A stretch of 64,000 nt of DNA from Smittia aterrima. Lineage: Eukaryota; Arthropoda; Insecta; Diptera; Chironomidae. The stretch is taken from NCBI GenBank assembly GCA_033063855.1, contig CP093829.1, positions 134,243 through 198,242 on the forward strand, in the 5' to 3' direction. Positions 54,901 to 63,958 of this stretch are shown here, in pieces (the first letter of the stretch is position 1; each line of letters begins with the position of its first letter). The notes below the pieces were generated by a model. The model searched no databases. It saw nothing but the letters and a program-made list of their open reading frames with translations, and was not told the DNA's origin. Both the position numbers and the translations under genes were made by a program.

Positions 54901-57035
54901 CATGCAGTTGCCTAGCATTAGCACAATACTCAACCATAATCAACAAGGAATGGCCGCGGCTCAACAATTCCAGTTGCATCACCAGCAGCAACATCATCAT
55001 CATCAAACCATTCCTACTCTCATGAAGACTTCGATGGCTCCATCATTCGCATCTCTTCCACCATCATTGACAATCACGTCAGGATTCATGCAGAATCAAC
55101 AAAGAGTTAATATCTCAACTCCTCAAGCAACCGTTAATCCATCGCCTAAAGCAGTGCCGCCACTTGCTCCAGCTTCAAACTCACCAATGAAGAATTTACC
55201 AAAACTCGTCTCGGTTACGAGTTCTTCATCACAAACTTCTCCGAAATCTCCGCCGCCTCTCGTTATGAATCAGAAGGTTTCTCTACCACAAGGATCACCA
55301 ATCGTTACCTTAACGCCAGCCTTGAAGAATGAATTATGTGAACCGAAACCGAATACAGTTTGTGTCGTTCCACCGCTTCCATCTCCTGCCAAAGCTATGA
55401 AAATGGATGTTGACGCTGAAGAGAAGAAAACAATCATTGAAGCTTCCAAAGATATAAAATCTGCCATATCAATTGTCATCGAGGAGAAATCGATGATCGA
55501 ATGTGCCAAAAGTCCGATTCTCTCGCAGCCGAAGACGATTCGCTTTCCTAAGATTGACGGCAAAGTTATGGTTTGGAAGAAAACTGTGAAGATTTCAAAG
55601 ACCGGCTGTTGCAACTGGGAAAAGTGCTCGAAGCACTTCGACTCCAACTCGGATCTCCTCGATCATCTTCATTCTCATCACATCAACACGCAAACCGAGC
55701 AGTTCATGTGCTCATGGCGCGGGTGCAAAGTCAACGGATGTCAAGGATCTAAAGGATGGCTCGAGCGTCACGTGATGTCACATGTCGGATCCAAGCCTTT
55801 CAAATGCATCGTCGAACGTTGCGGTGTAAGATTCAGCAGTCAGGTATGTTATGAACTCAACTCTTTACTATCATACTTCGATTAGCCGAACACATTTTCG
55901 TGAGAATCCTTGCGAAAAAAATTGTGAAAAGAAAACATTTCTCTTGATAAATTTTTCATCCATTTTTGGTTAATTAAAAATTAAGAAAGTCAATGAAGTA
56001 ATTATCACTGCAGCTTGTGAAGAAGTTTTGCTAAAATTCATTTGATTTCCTCATTCAGGTTCAATTGGAGAAGCACGTCAACGGTCACTTCAATAATTCT
56101 GATCAGCAGAGTAACAGCAAACGATCATCAGATCCTCCAGCACCGAAGAAAGTCAAAAAGGATCAGAAGAAAGCAACAAAAATCCGTCGTCAACCGTGGT
56201 CTGGTAAGTTTCGTTTGTCTCACTCACTCTTACTGTTGAATCCTCCGGAAATGCTTTTGGTTGAATGATTGAAACGTGGGCTTTTCAAAAGAATCAATTT
56301 GCCTTTACACGTTTCTCGTCCCACCTAATTGAAGCAATAAATTACCAATCAAACAAAAAAAACTTCTTCTACACTCTTTATGAATGAATCTCTTCTCTTG
56401 AACGGATGAATCATCATCGAGTCGGCATAAACTTAGCTATCATCGGAAGTTGGTCAATAAAGCTCTGTGTTGAGTATATAGCTACTCTGGCGCTTTTTTC
56501 TTCAAGTTATCAACGACTTCAACTAATTCTTTCTTCTTGTCTCATCAATGAATAGCTCGTCGCTTTGATTTCTTTGATGTCGGAATGATGGACATTCTTC
56601 AATATCGATTGGAGAAGGCTGAGTCAGTTATACGTGGACGCGACGTCGAAGTAACGTTCAAGGGATCAGTCATTGGAAAACGTCGATCGGTTACTGGTGA
56701 AGATGAATACAAAGTCACGTGGTCGCCTTCAAACATGTAAGAGTCATCATTAAATCATTTTAATTGTCGATTTCTAATGAAATTCTTGAAATTCCAGAAT
56801 CGAAGATGAGTGGATGAAACGCCCCCAAGATTCCTTCCAAACAACCTTTCAACTCTTGAAGAATGTTTCGGTGAAACGCATGACTCCAATGCAAAGAGTC
56901 TTACTACAAGAACATGTCACATTCATTACAAAGACGGCACCACGATCTGCTCCTGTTAAGCAATCACGAAAATTCTCGTCGACTTGCTCATCGCGGACTT
57001 CCATCGCATCAACATCCGCGTCAACATCAACGTGA
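24750..57035 (+). CDS. jing: Jing / AEBP2 orthologue, PRC2 accessory zinc-finger protein (five coding exons)
   Basis: The coding exons are 24750-24949, 53206-55843, 56059-56203, 56556-56736 and 56798-57035, and join to 1,133 codons plus a UGA stop. All junctions are GT/AG and keep the frame. The N-terminal 860 residues are low complexity (Ser, Thr, Pro, Gln, Asn), with Gln runs, a poly-Thr run and a His/Gln run. Three C2H2 fingers begin near residues 869, 902 and 934, with C-x4-C spacing in each. A basic Lys/Arg stretch and a conserved C-terminal domain (RRFDFFDVG..., then KVTWSP and DEW) match the end of vertebrate AEBP2. AEBP2 and Drosophila Jing are known as PRC2 accessory subunits that work with JARID2; AEBP2 contacts SUZ12 and RBBP4. 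Fly jing acts in border-cell migration and in tracheal, midline and wing development. The orthology is firm, but the first exon and the true start codon are less certain. Confidence 0.92.
35538..35571 (+). promoter_or_regulatory. Candidate TATA + Initiator core promoter inside the jing intron
   Basis: TATAAAAG at 35538-35545 is followed by an Initiator match, TCAGTT, whose central A is at 35569. That puts the TATA box 31 bp upstream of the predicted start, the classical spacing in arthropod RNA polymerase II promoters. It is the best such pair I found in the long non-coding stretches. It points in the same direction as jing, so it could drive a transcript that splices to the exon at 53206 and starts at the internal ATG at 53219. 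It could equally drive an unrelated short or non-coding RNA. No strong splice donor is obvious just downstream; a weak candidate is GCG|GTACGA near 35640. Confidence 0.4.
39150..39187. repeat. Short hairpin-forming inverted repeat
   Basis: AGATGGTGC at 39150-39158 pairs perfectly with GCACCATCT at 39179-39187 across a 20-nt loop, with two more A-T pairs possible beyond a one-base bulge. The stem is too short for a typical microRNA precursor. It could be a dyad protein-binding site or chance. Confidence 0.45.
45028..45041. repeat. AG dinucleotide run (GAGA-type)
   Basis: Seven AG units stand in the jing intron. In flies such runs can bind GAGA factor or CLAMP, but a run this short is also common by chance. 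Confidence 0.4.
50981..50994. repeat. TC dinucleotide run
   Basis: Seven TC units follow a CTCG-rich stretch (50971-50980) in the 3' part of the jing intron. On the minus strand this is a GAGA-type run. It is a simple repeat and no function is shown. Confidence 0.4.
53206..55843 (+). CDS. jing: jing large exon: low-complexity region, fingers 1-2 and half of finger 3
   Basis: The exon is open over 2,638 nt from an acceptor at 53205 to the donor CAG|GTATGT after 55843. It encodes about 79 kDa of Ser/Thr/Pro/Gln-rich sequence, including QQQQQQ near 54495, QQQQQ near 54645, a ten-Thr stretch near 54300-54325 and a mixed His/Gln run near 54975-55010. The sequence then turns into the conserved zinc-finger block: CCNWEKC near 55607, MCSWRGC near 55706 and KCIVERC near 55802. 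Codons of several kinds encode the Gln and Thr runs, so they are not pure microsatellites. An internal ATG at 53219 lies five codons after the junction and could serve transcripts that start in the intron. If the downstream intron is retained, the frame runs 13 more codons to a stop at 55883-55885. Confidence 0.95.
56059..56203 (+). CDS. jing: jing exon: end of zinc finger 3 and basic linker
   Basis: The acceptor TTCAG ends at 56058. The exon begins VQLEKHVNGH, which supplies the two histidines of the third finger, and continues into a Lys/Arg-rich linker (KKVKKDQKK...KIRRQPW). In vertebrate AEBP2 a basic stretch at the same place follows the fingers. The exon ends in phase 1 at the donor CTG|GTAAGT. 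The flanking introns are 215 bp (55844-56058) and 352 bp (56204-56555). Confidence 0.9.
56556..56736 (+). CDS. jing: jing exon: conserved AEBP2-type C-terminal domain
   Basis: The exon follows an AATAG acceptor and reads ARRFDFFDVGMMDILQYR... then VTFKGSVIGKRRS and KVTWSPSN. This aligns with the vertebrate AEBP2 segment that starts RPHDFFDAQTLDAI and continues with VIAKRK and HWMP. In AEBP2 this region carries contacts to SUZ12 and RBBP4. It ends in phase 2 at AT|GTAAGA. The next intron is only 61 bp (56737-56797). Confidence 0.9.
56798..57035 (+). CDS. jing: jing last coding exon
   Basis: After a CCAG acceptor the exon reads IEDEWMKRP..., matching the DVWV end of the AEBP2 domain. It then gives a helical segment (VKRMTPMQRVLLQEHV) and a Ser/Thr-rich tail of about 25 residues that ends at TGA, 57033-57035. 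The stop is followed by C, and the same frame remains open for 29 more codons, described under its own entry. Confidence 0.88.
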
Positions 57036-57125
57036 CCTCAGAAAACGGCTCTTGTCGTGAAGGAGCCAGCAAAGCGAGGCCGCCGCCCGAAAAACTTCAA
57101 CGGAAATTGTACGAAAAAAATGTAA
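57036..57125 (+). other. jing: Candidate stop-readthrough extension of jing
   Basis: In frame after the TGA at 57033-57035 are 29 sense codons and then TAA at 57123-57125. They encode a basic peptide that begins PQKTALVVKEPAK and contains RGRRPKN, resembling an AT-hook core. Most codons end in G or C before the sequence turns AT-rich beyond the TAA. The stop context UGA-C is the leakiest known in flies. A stem-loop at 57047-57067 begins 11 nt after the stop. A single-base error in the assembly that created the TGA would give the same picture. Confidence 0.5.
57047..57067 (+). promoter_or_regulatory. jing: Stem-loop just downstream of the jing UGA
   Basis: GGCTC at 57047-57051 pairs with GAGCC at 57063-57067. 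Two further T-A pairs form inside past a one-base bulge and leave a six-base loop. Its position 3' of a UGA-C stop is where readthrough-stimulating structures are found in some insect and viral mRNAs. The stem is short, so the effect is uncertain. Confidence 0.4.
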
Positions 57126-57981
57126 AAATCTGTAAGATGAACGAGATGTAAAAATAGTTTTAGTTAAATTAATTTTTGTTCAGAAGTTTCATCACCAAGT
57201 GATAAGAAATGTTAGCTGGAAGATGAAAATAACTTCGAGTCAGGATGCTTTCGAAAGTCTCCTCGCTAGTGAAATTTACTCTTAGTTTGCGCTGAAACTT
57301 TTTTGAGTCATTCAAAACTGATTGGACTTTTAGACTTTCGAGAAATCACAACGTCAAACTGATCTCTAATTTTTTAGACGAAATTTTGAATTGAAAAAGA
57401 AACAAAATTCTTTCCAAAATTTAGTTAAATTTAAAATCTTTCGTTTAGCAGAAAAGTAAATCGCGTGAATTAGATGTGAGCGTGAATTAGAATGAAGAGA
57501 AAGATTCGATGTAGTAATTAATTGATCTCAAATGATGATTGGCGTTGCGTAGATGATTAAGTTAAGGATTTGTGTCGTCGGTTTGCCAGCATTAATATTC
57601 ATGATTAGCTTCGGTAGTCGCTCGAGATAAAGCGATGTCAAAGTCTTAATTTAGATGTTGATTTTATCATCCTTCGACTAAATATATTTCTCCTCCTGCC
57701 TCCTTCCTTTAATCTTTACTGCGTAAAGACGGAAACAAACCTTCTAAAACACTGCAATGATCGATTGAAGAAAAGTTTCTTTCGACTCTTAATTCTCGTG
57801 TAAATAGGAAAATAAACAAACATTCTATTATATGTTACTTCATAATTAGTGATAACGTATGAATTAAGAGGAAATTTAGTTGGCGAAACACAAGAAAACA
57901 ATTAAAAGGATTAGAAGAACAAAAAAGCAAATTCACTGCCAAAAAAAGAATCTTTTGTATTATCACGAGAAGAAACATTAG

Positions 57982-58013
57982 AAATCATTAATCAACAGTT
58001 CAATTAATGATTT
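57982..58013. repeat. Perfect 11-bp inverted repeat
   Basis: AAATCATTAAT at 57982-57992 and ATTAATGATTT at 58003-58013 are exact reverse complements around a 10-nt spacer. If it lies in the jing 3' UTR it would fold as an RNA hairpin. As DNA, each arm contains a homeodomain-type ATTA core. Confidence 0.55.
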
Positions 58014-60074
58014 AAGCGAACAAACTCTTTGAAGAACAAAAGAGAGAATTGCAAAACGAACTTGTGACTGATAATTTCTAAGAATTAACAAAATTAAATT
58101 CAGGAATGAGCGATGTTGTTGAGCTCGCCGAGAGAGAGAACATCACACGGAATCATGTCACTGCCACTTGCTTTACCGGGCAGAGCTTTCATTATTTCTT
58201 ATTGTGTACTGCCATTTGAGGAGAACGCTGAGTAACATTTTGACTTTCGCAACGTGAATGCCATTAAATTTAATTTCGAACTATGATAAAAGAAAATCAC
58301 TCTTTGAGCTTTAAGTGTAGTTCATTTAAGTTTTTCCTAAATTTATTCTTTCGACTGAAAAATTAAGACAAAATATTTTTCCCTTTTCGTTTCTCGCAAA
58401 AGAAAATTGAAAAGAAAATTTAGAAGCGGAAATAATTCGCGAAATGAGATAAACTTTGAAGAAGACAGGGAAATGCTGGAAAAATGGAACAGAAAGTAAA
58501 AGGTTTGAGAGAAATGAGAGATTAGCGTTCAATTGAAAATGAAAGAAAATTCTTAAGTTTTGAAAACTTTCCTCGAGTAAAAGGAAATCTCTTCTTTTTT
58601 AGGGGTAATCGTAAATTGCGTAGGGTTGAAGACTGTGAGTAAGTGAAATAGTCAAGCATCAACAAAGTTGTACCTTTACTTCAATTACTTAGAAACTCAT
58701 CGTGTCGCATGTTGACTGGACAGTACAAACTTTTACTTACCGCACTTTATGATTGTCCCCGAAAGCTCTCTCAATAAAGCCTCCTTTCACAATTTAGTGC
58801 AAAAAAAACTCTTCAATCCTTTCACATTTTAACACGAAAATTGTATTCGAATATGGTAAGAGAACGATGAAAAGTTATTAGAATAGCATGGATGTAAAAA
58901 AGAAATCTCTCAAACCGACATTCGTTCGCGGATCACTGAGGATTACTCTCGCGGTAATGGAAAATATCAAAAATTGTGTAATTTAAATGTGTTAAAGTAA
59001 AAAAGTACGAACAAGGAATTAAATTTTTGTGTTCTCATGATTTGGATTCTTTGTTTCGCTCCACTCGCATTAGTTTATGGATGGAAGTGCTGTTGTTGGC
59101 TGAAGGATCGCGATGACAAAAAATAAACGTTTGAATATGAAAAAGAAAGAGAAATAAAATTGAATTTAGGAAGAAAATAAATTAAATTGTGAGAAATCAA
59201 AAGACTACCTCAAAAGCAGATTATCTAATAGAAGACGACAGAAAACACACAAACAAATAGCCACGTTCGTTGATTACTCAAAGAAAAATGCAAATTTTTG
59301 GACTTAAAAAATTAACATAACAGTTTAAGAAGAAAAGAAGAAAAATTAAGGAAAATTAATTTTATACGCCACAAGCGAGGAAAAGTAAATGCTCTTTCGA
59401 CTCGAAAAACTTACGAAGCAATAAGCCTTGGTAAGATGATAGATTCATAACAAAAGAAAACTTATTTGAGATCCACCGAGTTAGTCATCTCAACATTCAA
59501 ACTTTTCTTCCGTTTCTTAAGCAGGCAATGTGACAAATTAGTTTAACGACGTTTTTCTTCTCTTCACTTTCTGCCATTTTGTGAACACTTTTGTGCATTT
59601 TATGAATTCTTTTAAACATCGTTTTATGTTTTATTGATAGACTGTAAATTAATTTTTTGATCGCGGTTAAATCGCCGCGATCCTCATTTGCGCGACGAGA
59701 AGTTGGTGCACGATTATGTACGGGAAAATAAAAAATTATCAAACAAGGTAGAACTTTACTTTGTATTTAAATCACTCATTTAAAAAAGAAATAAAAAAAT
59801 CATTTAAAAATATTTTGTTTCCTGTTTCTATGATTTTTACTTTGCAGATTTTCAGTAATCAAATGTGTTTGTATCACCAGCTGATAAACAATAATTTATT
59901 TAAAATTCGCATTAAGGATTTCCCATCAGTTTTTATATTTATAAAAGTAATATTCCACGCTGTTCAAAATGGAAATATTTTTTTACAAGTAATTTATAAG
60001 CTCGGTAGACATTTTTCTAACAATTTTTTTTTTCAAATTTCATTTTAACGGTATTTGAAATTGTCGAAAGTGTA

Positions 60075-60110
60075 AACAGCAACTTATTTTTTAACAGCAA
60101 CTTATTTTTT
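60075..60110. repeat. 18-bp tandem duplication
   Basis: Two identical, adjacent 18-bp units (60075-60092 and 60093-60110) begin AACAGCAACTTA and end in six T. They are bounded by GTAAAC on the left and GTTTAC on the right, which form an inverted pair. A recent local duplication or a transposon footprint would both fit. Confidence 0.75.
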
Positions 60111-60123
60111 AACGGTTTACGAA

Positions 60124-60164
60124 GGGACATCCTTGTGACAATTGGAAAGACGGGGGGACATCCT
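60124..60164. repeat. Paired identical decamers
   Basis: GGGACATCCT occurs at 60124-60133 and again at 60155-60164, 31 bp apart start to start. That is about three helical turns, so two proteins would bind on the same DNA face. The pair sits between the 18-bp duplication and the CTCF-like site. Confidence 0.55.
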
Positions 60165-60201
60165 GATAACATAATTTTTCCTTTTTTACGCGCTTTGTTG
60201 A

Positions 60202-60216
60202 CCACTAGATGTCGCT
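60202..60216 (+). promoter_or_regulatory. CTCF-like insulator motif
   Basis: CCACTAGATGTCGCT matches the CTCF core CCASYAGRKGGCGCY at all but one base (T in place of the first G of the GGC triplet). It lies 337 bp before the rictor start codon, between two genes with separate functions, where an insulator would be expected. I saw no equally good match elsewhere in the window by eye. Confidence 0.4.
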
Positions 60217-60390
60217 ATTCAAAACATTTTTTAAGAATATTTTAAATAACAAAACATTCAAATGAAACAGTTTACAGTTTACAACAAAATGTAAATGGGA
60301 AAATTATTGTACGTTTATGACATTTCTGAAATAAATTGAAGCCGACAAATAATTTTCAGACTTTTCAACCGTAAAAAGGTGTTTCAAATA

Positions 60391-60403
60391 ATTGGCCAAT
60401 CGG
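60391..60403. promoter_or_regulatory. Candidate CCAAT box of the rictor promoter
   Basis: ATTGGCCAATCGG contains two overlapping inverted CCAAT elements around the palindrome TTGGCCAA, about 150 bp before the rictor ATG. This suits NF-Y binding at a TATA-less housekeeping promoter. Support is motif and position only. Confidence 0.35.
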
Positions 60404-60552
60404 ACCGTTTGGTTGTTTTAGCACTAGCTTTTCTAAAGATGTTTTTTAGTACAATTCAATCCTAAAAATCGAAGAAAACTTTGGAATTAATACTATGGTT
60501 AAAATTAAGATTTTAGTGCTTAAATGACGATAAAAGTGTAAAATTGATTGAT

Positions 60553-60734
60553 ATGAGGTCGAATAACGAGGAGTTAAGCTACAAAGGCCGCTTGAAAAGC
60601 GTTTTAGAAATTTTTCATGCTTTAATTTCAAATTCTAATCAGAATGATAAACAGCGCCTAACGCTATTGAATGCTGGCACAAAGCTTTTATCAAAAGCAA
60701 GTAACACGCTGACGACTGAGGAATTTCTCTATTG
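60553..60734 (+). CDS. rictor: rictor exon 1
   Basis: ATG at 60553 begins MRSNNEELSYKGRLKSVLEIF, an amphipathic-helix start, and the exon ends TTG|GTAAAC in phase 2. With the next exon the junction codon is TGT (Cys). Confidence 0.8.
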
Positions 60735-63700
60735 GTAAACATCCAGTTCTATTTTTGAATAAATAAACTACGATTCTAATTATATTCGTGTGATTCGTTT
60801 TAGTTTGAGCTCCAACTATGTGCATCCACTTACGCAAGTTCGTGCTGGTGCTCTTCGTCTCACGCGATACCTCCTAAGAACAACGGAAGACTTGCATACG
60901 TTCAACAGCCTTCGATTTCCATATTTCGTCAGTAGAAGCCTAGACATTCTGCTGAAAAATGAAGAAGAGAGAATACAAGCATTAAAACTCATCCGGAAGA
61001 TGATGATCATATCGCCGGATCTTGTTTCTCCGGTTTTAGTGAGATGTTTAGTGGCGCTGGTCGACACATCTATGATCGAAAACACGAAACCTGACAGAAT
61101 TTTACGATCATGCTTGGCAATTTTATGCGAGCTGGGTGTGCTAAACCCGATGCTATTCATTCTCTGCAATGGAGTCGCTGTTTTGACCAGAAATGTTCTT
61201 GAATGCGATCAACCTCGGATAGCGGAGAGCCTAGTCGGAGTGCTAATTCATCTGTTGGAGAATCCTTCGACGAGAAGCATAGCAGGCGTTCGATTAGATT
61301 GTCTCGCAGCTCCGTATTGCGACTTCACTTATAGATTAGGAATAATGGACAAGAACAAAGATGCTCGAGACTTGAGATTTAAATGCAGCAGACTTGCTCT
61401 GTTATCAGTCCTTAAAAGTTGGCCAGGAACACTCGAGTTTTGCAATCCTAATAAGGCCTCTGGCTTGAAGGCAATCATTGACATTCTTTATCTGAATCAA
61501 CTGGAGGTGAGAAAAGCAATATTGGATTTGATGTATGAGCTCCTCGGACTGCCAATGCCTGCGTGGACAGATGAATATTCAGTTGCATTAGCAGCTGTCG
61601 ATCCGTCAGACTATCAAGACACCTGGCGACTCAACGATGGTTTCGTCGTTATGGAAGGTCGCTCGGTACTACCTAGTCTCGCTAACAAAGTGCCCAACAT
61701 TTCTGAAATCCATCAAGCCTTCCTCATCTACTGTTTCATCGAAAATGGACTCTTTAATGCCTTAGTAGAAGTGATTGTAACTAGTGACACGTTTATTTCC
61801 GTTCGTGCTACGATTTTGCTCGCGAAAATACTTCAGTTGAGTCACACGATGTTACCAGCTGATATTTGCAGTTCGTCGCCAACGCTTCCCACGCTTATAT
61901 CGAAAGCAACTTGCGGGAATCATCAGGCAAAATCAGCAGTATCAGCCCTTCAAACCTATCATCAGATGCTAAGGAATCGACCATCGTCATGCAGTCTCTA
62001 CTTGGATGTAATAATTCAGAATGGCGAGTTGGCAAAATCAAGGCTATTCAAGCGTGAAATCGACGCTGAGCATAGCTTGTCGAGGTCAGCGAGTGTTACG
62101 CTTTTTGATCGGATACGAACGGACTCGATAGGCTCACACGATGCTAGTGGAACGTTCTGGGATTACTGGGACGTATTTCGTGACACATCAAGTTTCAGTG
62201 GAAATCCTGATCACTTCAAAGAAAAATTGAAAAGATCAACAATGCTTCGACAGAAAATGTTTGGGTTCTTCGAGAAATTCAGGGAAAATGAACGGCTAAT
62301 TAAAGAGTCCATGGTGCTGACACACGTCGATCCTAACAAATGGGACTGGAAGCTTGTATTTACGATATTCAGGAACAAATGTCTCTCCACCAAACTGGAC
62401 GAGAATCAGCTCAAGTTCATCAAAACTCTTACGCTTTACTTCAAGCCAAGTAGCAATAAATTTTCTCATATGGAGTTAGGGCTTGGAGGATATCTTCCGC
62501 CAAATGTGAACGTGGGAATAGAGCTCATAGATTATCTTCTCGAGCAGATTGACGAACTTGAATACATGAGAATACTAACAGATTTCTGTACGGATATAAG
62601 CCAGCACTTGCAAGCGATCTGCAAGAAAAAACCTCACGTAAGTTCATTTTTTGGCGAGTCGTCTTTAAAAAGATTGCGGAACTAATTTCTCTTCTCTTTA
62701 ATTTTAGGATTGTCTGTTCAGTCCGAATCACATGAACAATACAATGTGTCAACAATATTTCCTTTTTATTGGCCGAGTATGTCGTTCAGGGAAAGGCGTG
62801 ACGATTCTCAAGAACACTGACATTCTAAAGCACCTAACGAACCTCGTCTCTACCACAAATCATTCAATCTACGTCAAGCTGATAGTTTCCGGTTTAGATT
62901 ATTCGCAAACGACTTCAGTTCACTATCCACGTTTAATATTGGAGAAAGCTTTAACCGAATCACCAAGTCATGCATCACGGCTATACGCAACGCAATTCCT
63001 TCAGACGCTACTGAGAGCTCGATTGTCCAACTTCGAAGAGTGGGGAATTCCACTTCTTATGAAGCAACTAAACGACAAGGATCGATCGATTGTCCTTGAA
63101 GCTCTCAGCATTCTCGACGAAGCTTGTCACGAAAACGTTTACCTCCTAGAGCTAGCACACGTCTGGCCAGAACTTGATAAATATCATGAACTGGGGAAGT
63201 ACATCATGATGCGCTTCTACTCGATTCCACGAGGAATGAATCATCCCAGTGCTAACGTTAAAAGTGAAATCGAACTTTGGGTGAATATTTACAACAAAAA
63301 GTATACGCTGTTTGTCGAAGCGGAAACCCACGCTGCTTTGACACTTCACACGAGGAACGAAGAAGGTTTCTACAGTACACGCAATAGTATTCATCAGAGG
63401 CCGATAGTCGTCGCACAAAATCTCCCTTGCCACTTGTACGGAGCATTAGTTCAGACACATCGAGGATTGTCATACCTTCAAAAGCATGGAAACGTGGCGC
63501 AGTTGCTTGATGTTCTAGCTGCAGGTCGATGCTTGGTTGAAGAAGAAGTCCTTGAGTTAAAATCCGCTCTTTGGGCTATCGGTCACGTTGCCACCAACAC
63601 AGATGGTGTTGATTTTCTTAACGACCGAACTTCCAAAGTTTTCGAGAAAATCATTCATCTTGTGAAATTCAGTGACGTTTATTCAGTGCGAGCCACAGGA

Positions 63701-63958
63701 TTCCATGTTCTATGTGTAATTAGTAGTTCAAATGCTGGAGCAAACGCTTTGTTCAAACTAGATTGGCTAACAGTGAGACACGATCGCAATAATGAGTTTC
63801 CTATTTTGGAACCCGAGGATTGGCATTTTAAACCTACAACAACAAATCGAAACAATCACGATGTGCCAGCTTACAACTATGGAGCTATCAGCGAGAATGA
63901 GTCACTAAATCTGACAACGCCAAGCTTGAATCCTTCGATGCAAAGTAGAGATGAATCG
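60553..63958 (+). CDS. rictor: Rictor, TORC2 scaffold subunit (5' part, runs off the window)
   Basis: The exons are 60553-60734, 60804-62637 and 62708-63958, giving 1,089 codons in one frame; the gene continues beyond the edge. The protein follows vertebrate rictor along its length. It has the N-terminal helical-repeat blocks (QVRAGALRLTRYLL, QALKLIRKMM), the YQDTWRLNDGF motif, the FISVRATILLAK stretch, the ILDEAC motif and a later PCHLYGALV segment. Rictor is the defining subunit of TOR complex 2, which phosphorylates Akt on its hydrophobic motif and controls growth and actin. The introns are 69 and 70 bp. I chose the ATG at 60553 because it is the first ATG in frame. The N-terminus is shorter than the human one by some tens of residues, so a further upstream exon is possible. 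Residues about 481-535 form a Ser-rich insert relative to human. Confidence 0.93.
60804..62637 (+). CDS. rictor: rictor exon 2, N-terminal helical-repeat region
   Basis: The acceptor CGTTTTAG ends at 60803, and 611 codons follow to the donor CAC|GTAAGT. The exon covers the ARM-like N-terminal domain and the insect-specific Ser-rich insert, and ends just before the QQYFLFIGR segment of the next exon. Confidence 0.93.
62708..63958 (+). CDS. rictor: rictor exon 3, middle region
   Basis: After TTTTAG the exon reads DCLFSPNHMNN and then QQYFLFIGR, the counterpart of SQHYFLFIGT in human rictor. It stays open for 417 codons to TCG|GTGAGT at the right edge. The HEAT-like segment ends around LKSALWAIGHVAT. 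The following Asn/Ser-rich stretch is the start of the poorly conserved middle of rictor. Confidence 0.92.

Larger units (their letters stand above)
57126..60552. other. jing 3' UTR and jing-rictor intergenic region
   Basis: No coding frame here is convincing. The sequence is clearly more AT-rich than the flanking exons. Possible poly(A) signals for jing are AATAAA near 57810 and near 58775; the true 3' end cannot be chosen by eye. A perfect 11-bp inverted repeat lies at 57982-58013. Close to rictor there is a dense group of short repeats and motifs at 60075-60216 and a CCAAT box at 60396. The rictor transcription start should fall between about 60,220 and 60,550. Confidence 0.6.

Noticed and set aside
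55270..55647. A 125-codon minus-strand open frame inside the jing large exon.
   Set aside because: It is the antisense shadow of conserved zinc-finger coding sequence and has no domain of its own.
59761..60048. A 95-codon plus-strand open frame before rictor.
   Set aside because: It is Phe/Ile/Lys/Asn-rich as expected from random AT-rich DNA, begins without an ATG, and has no conserved motif.
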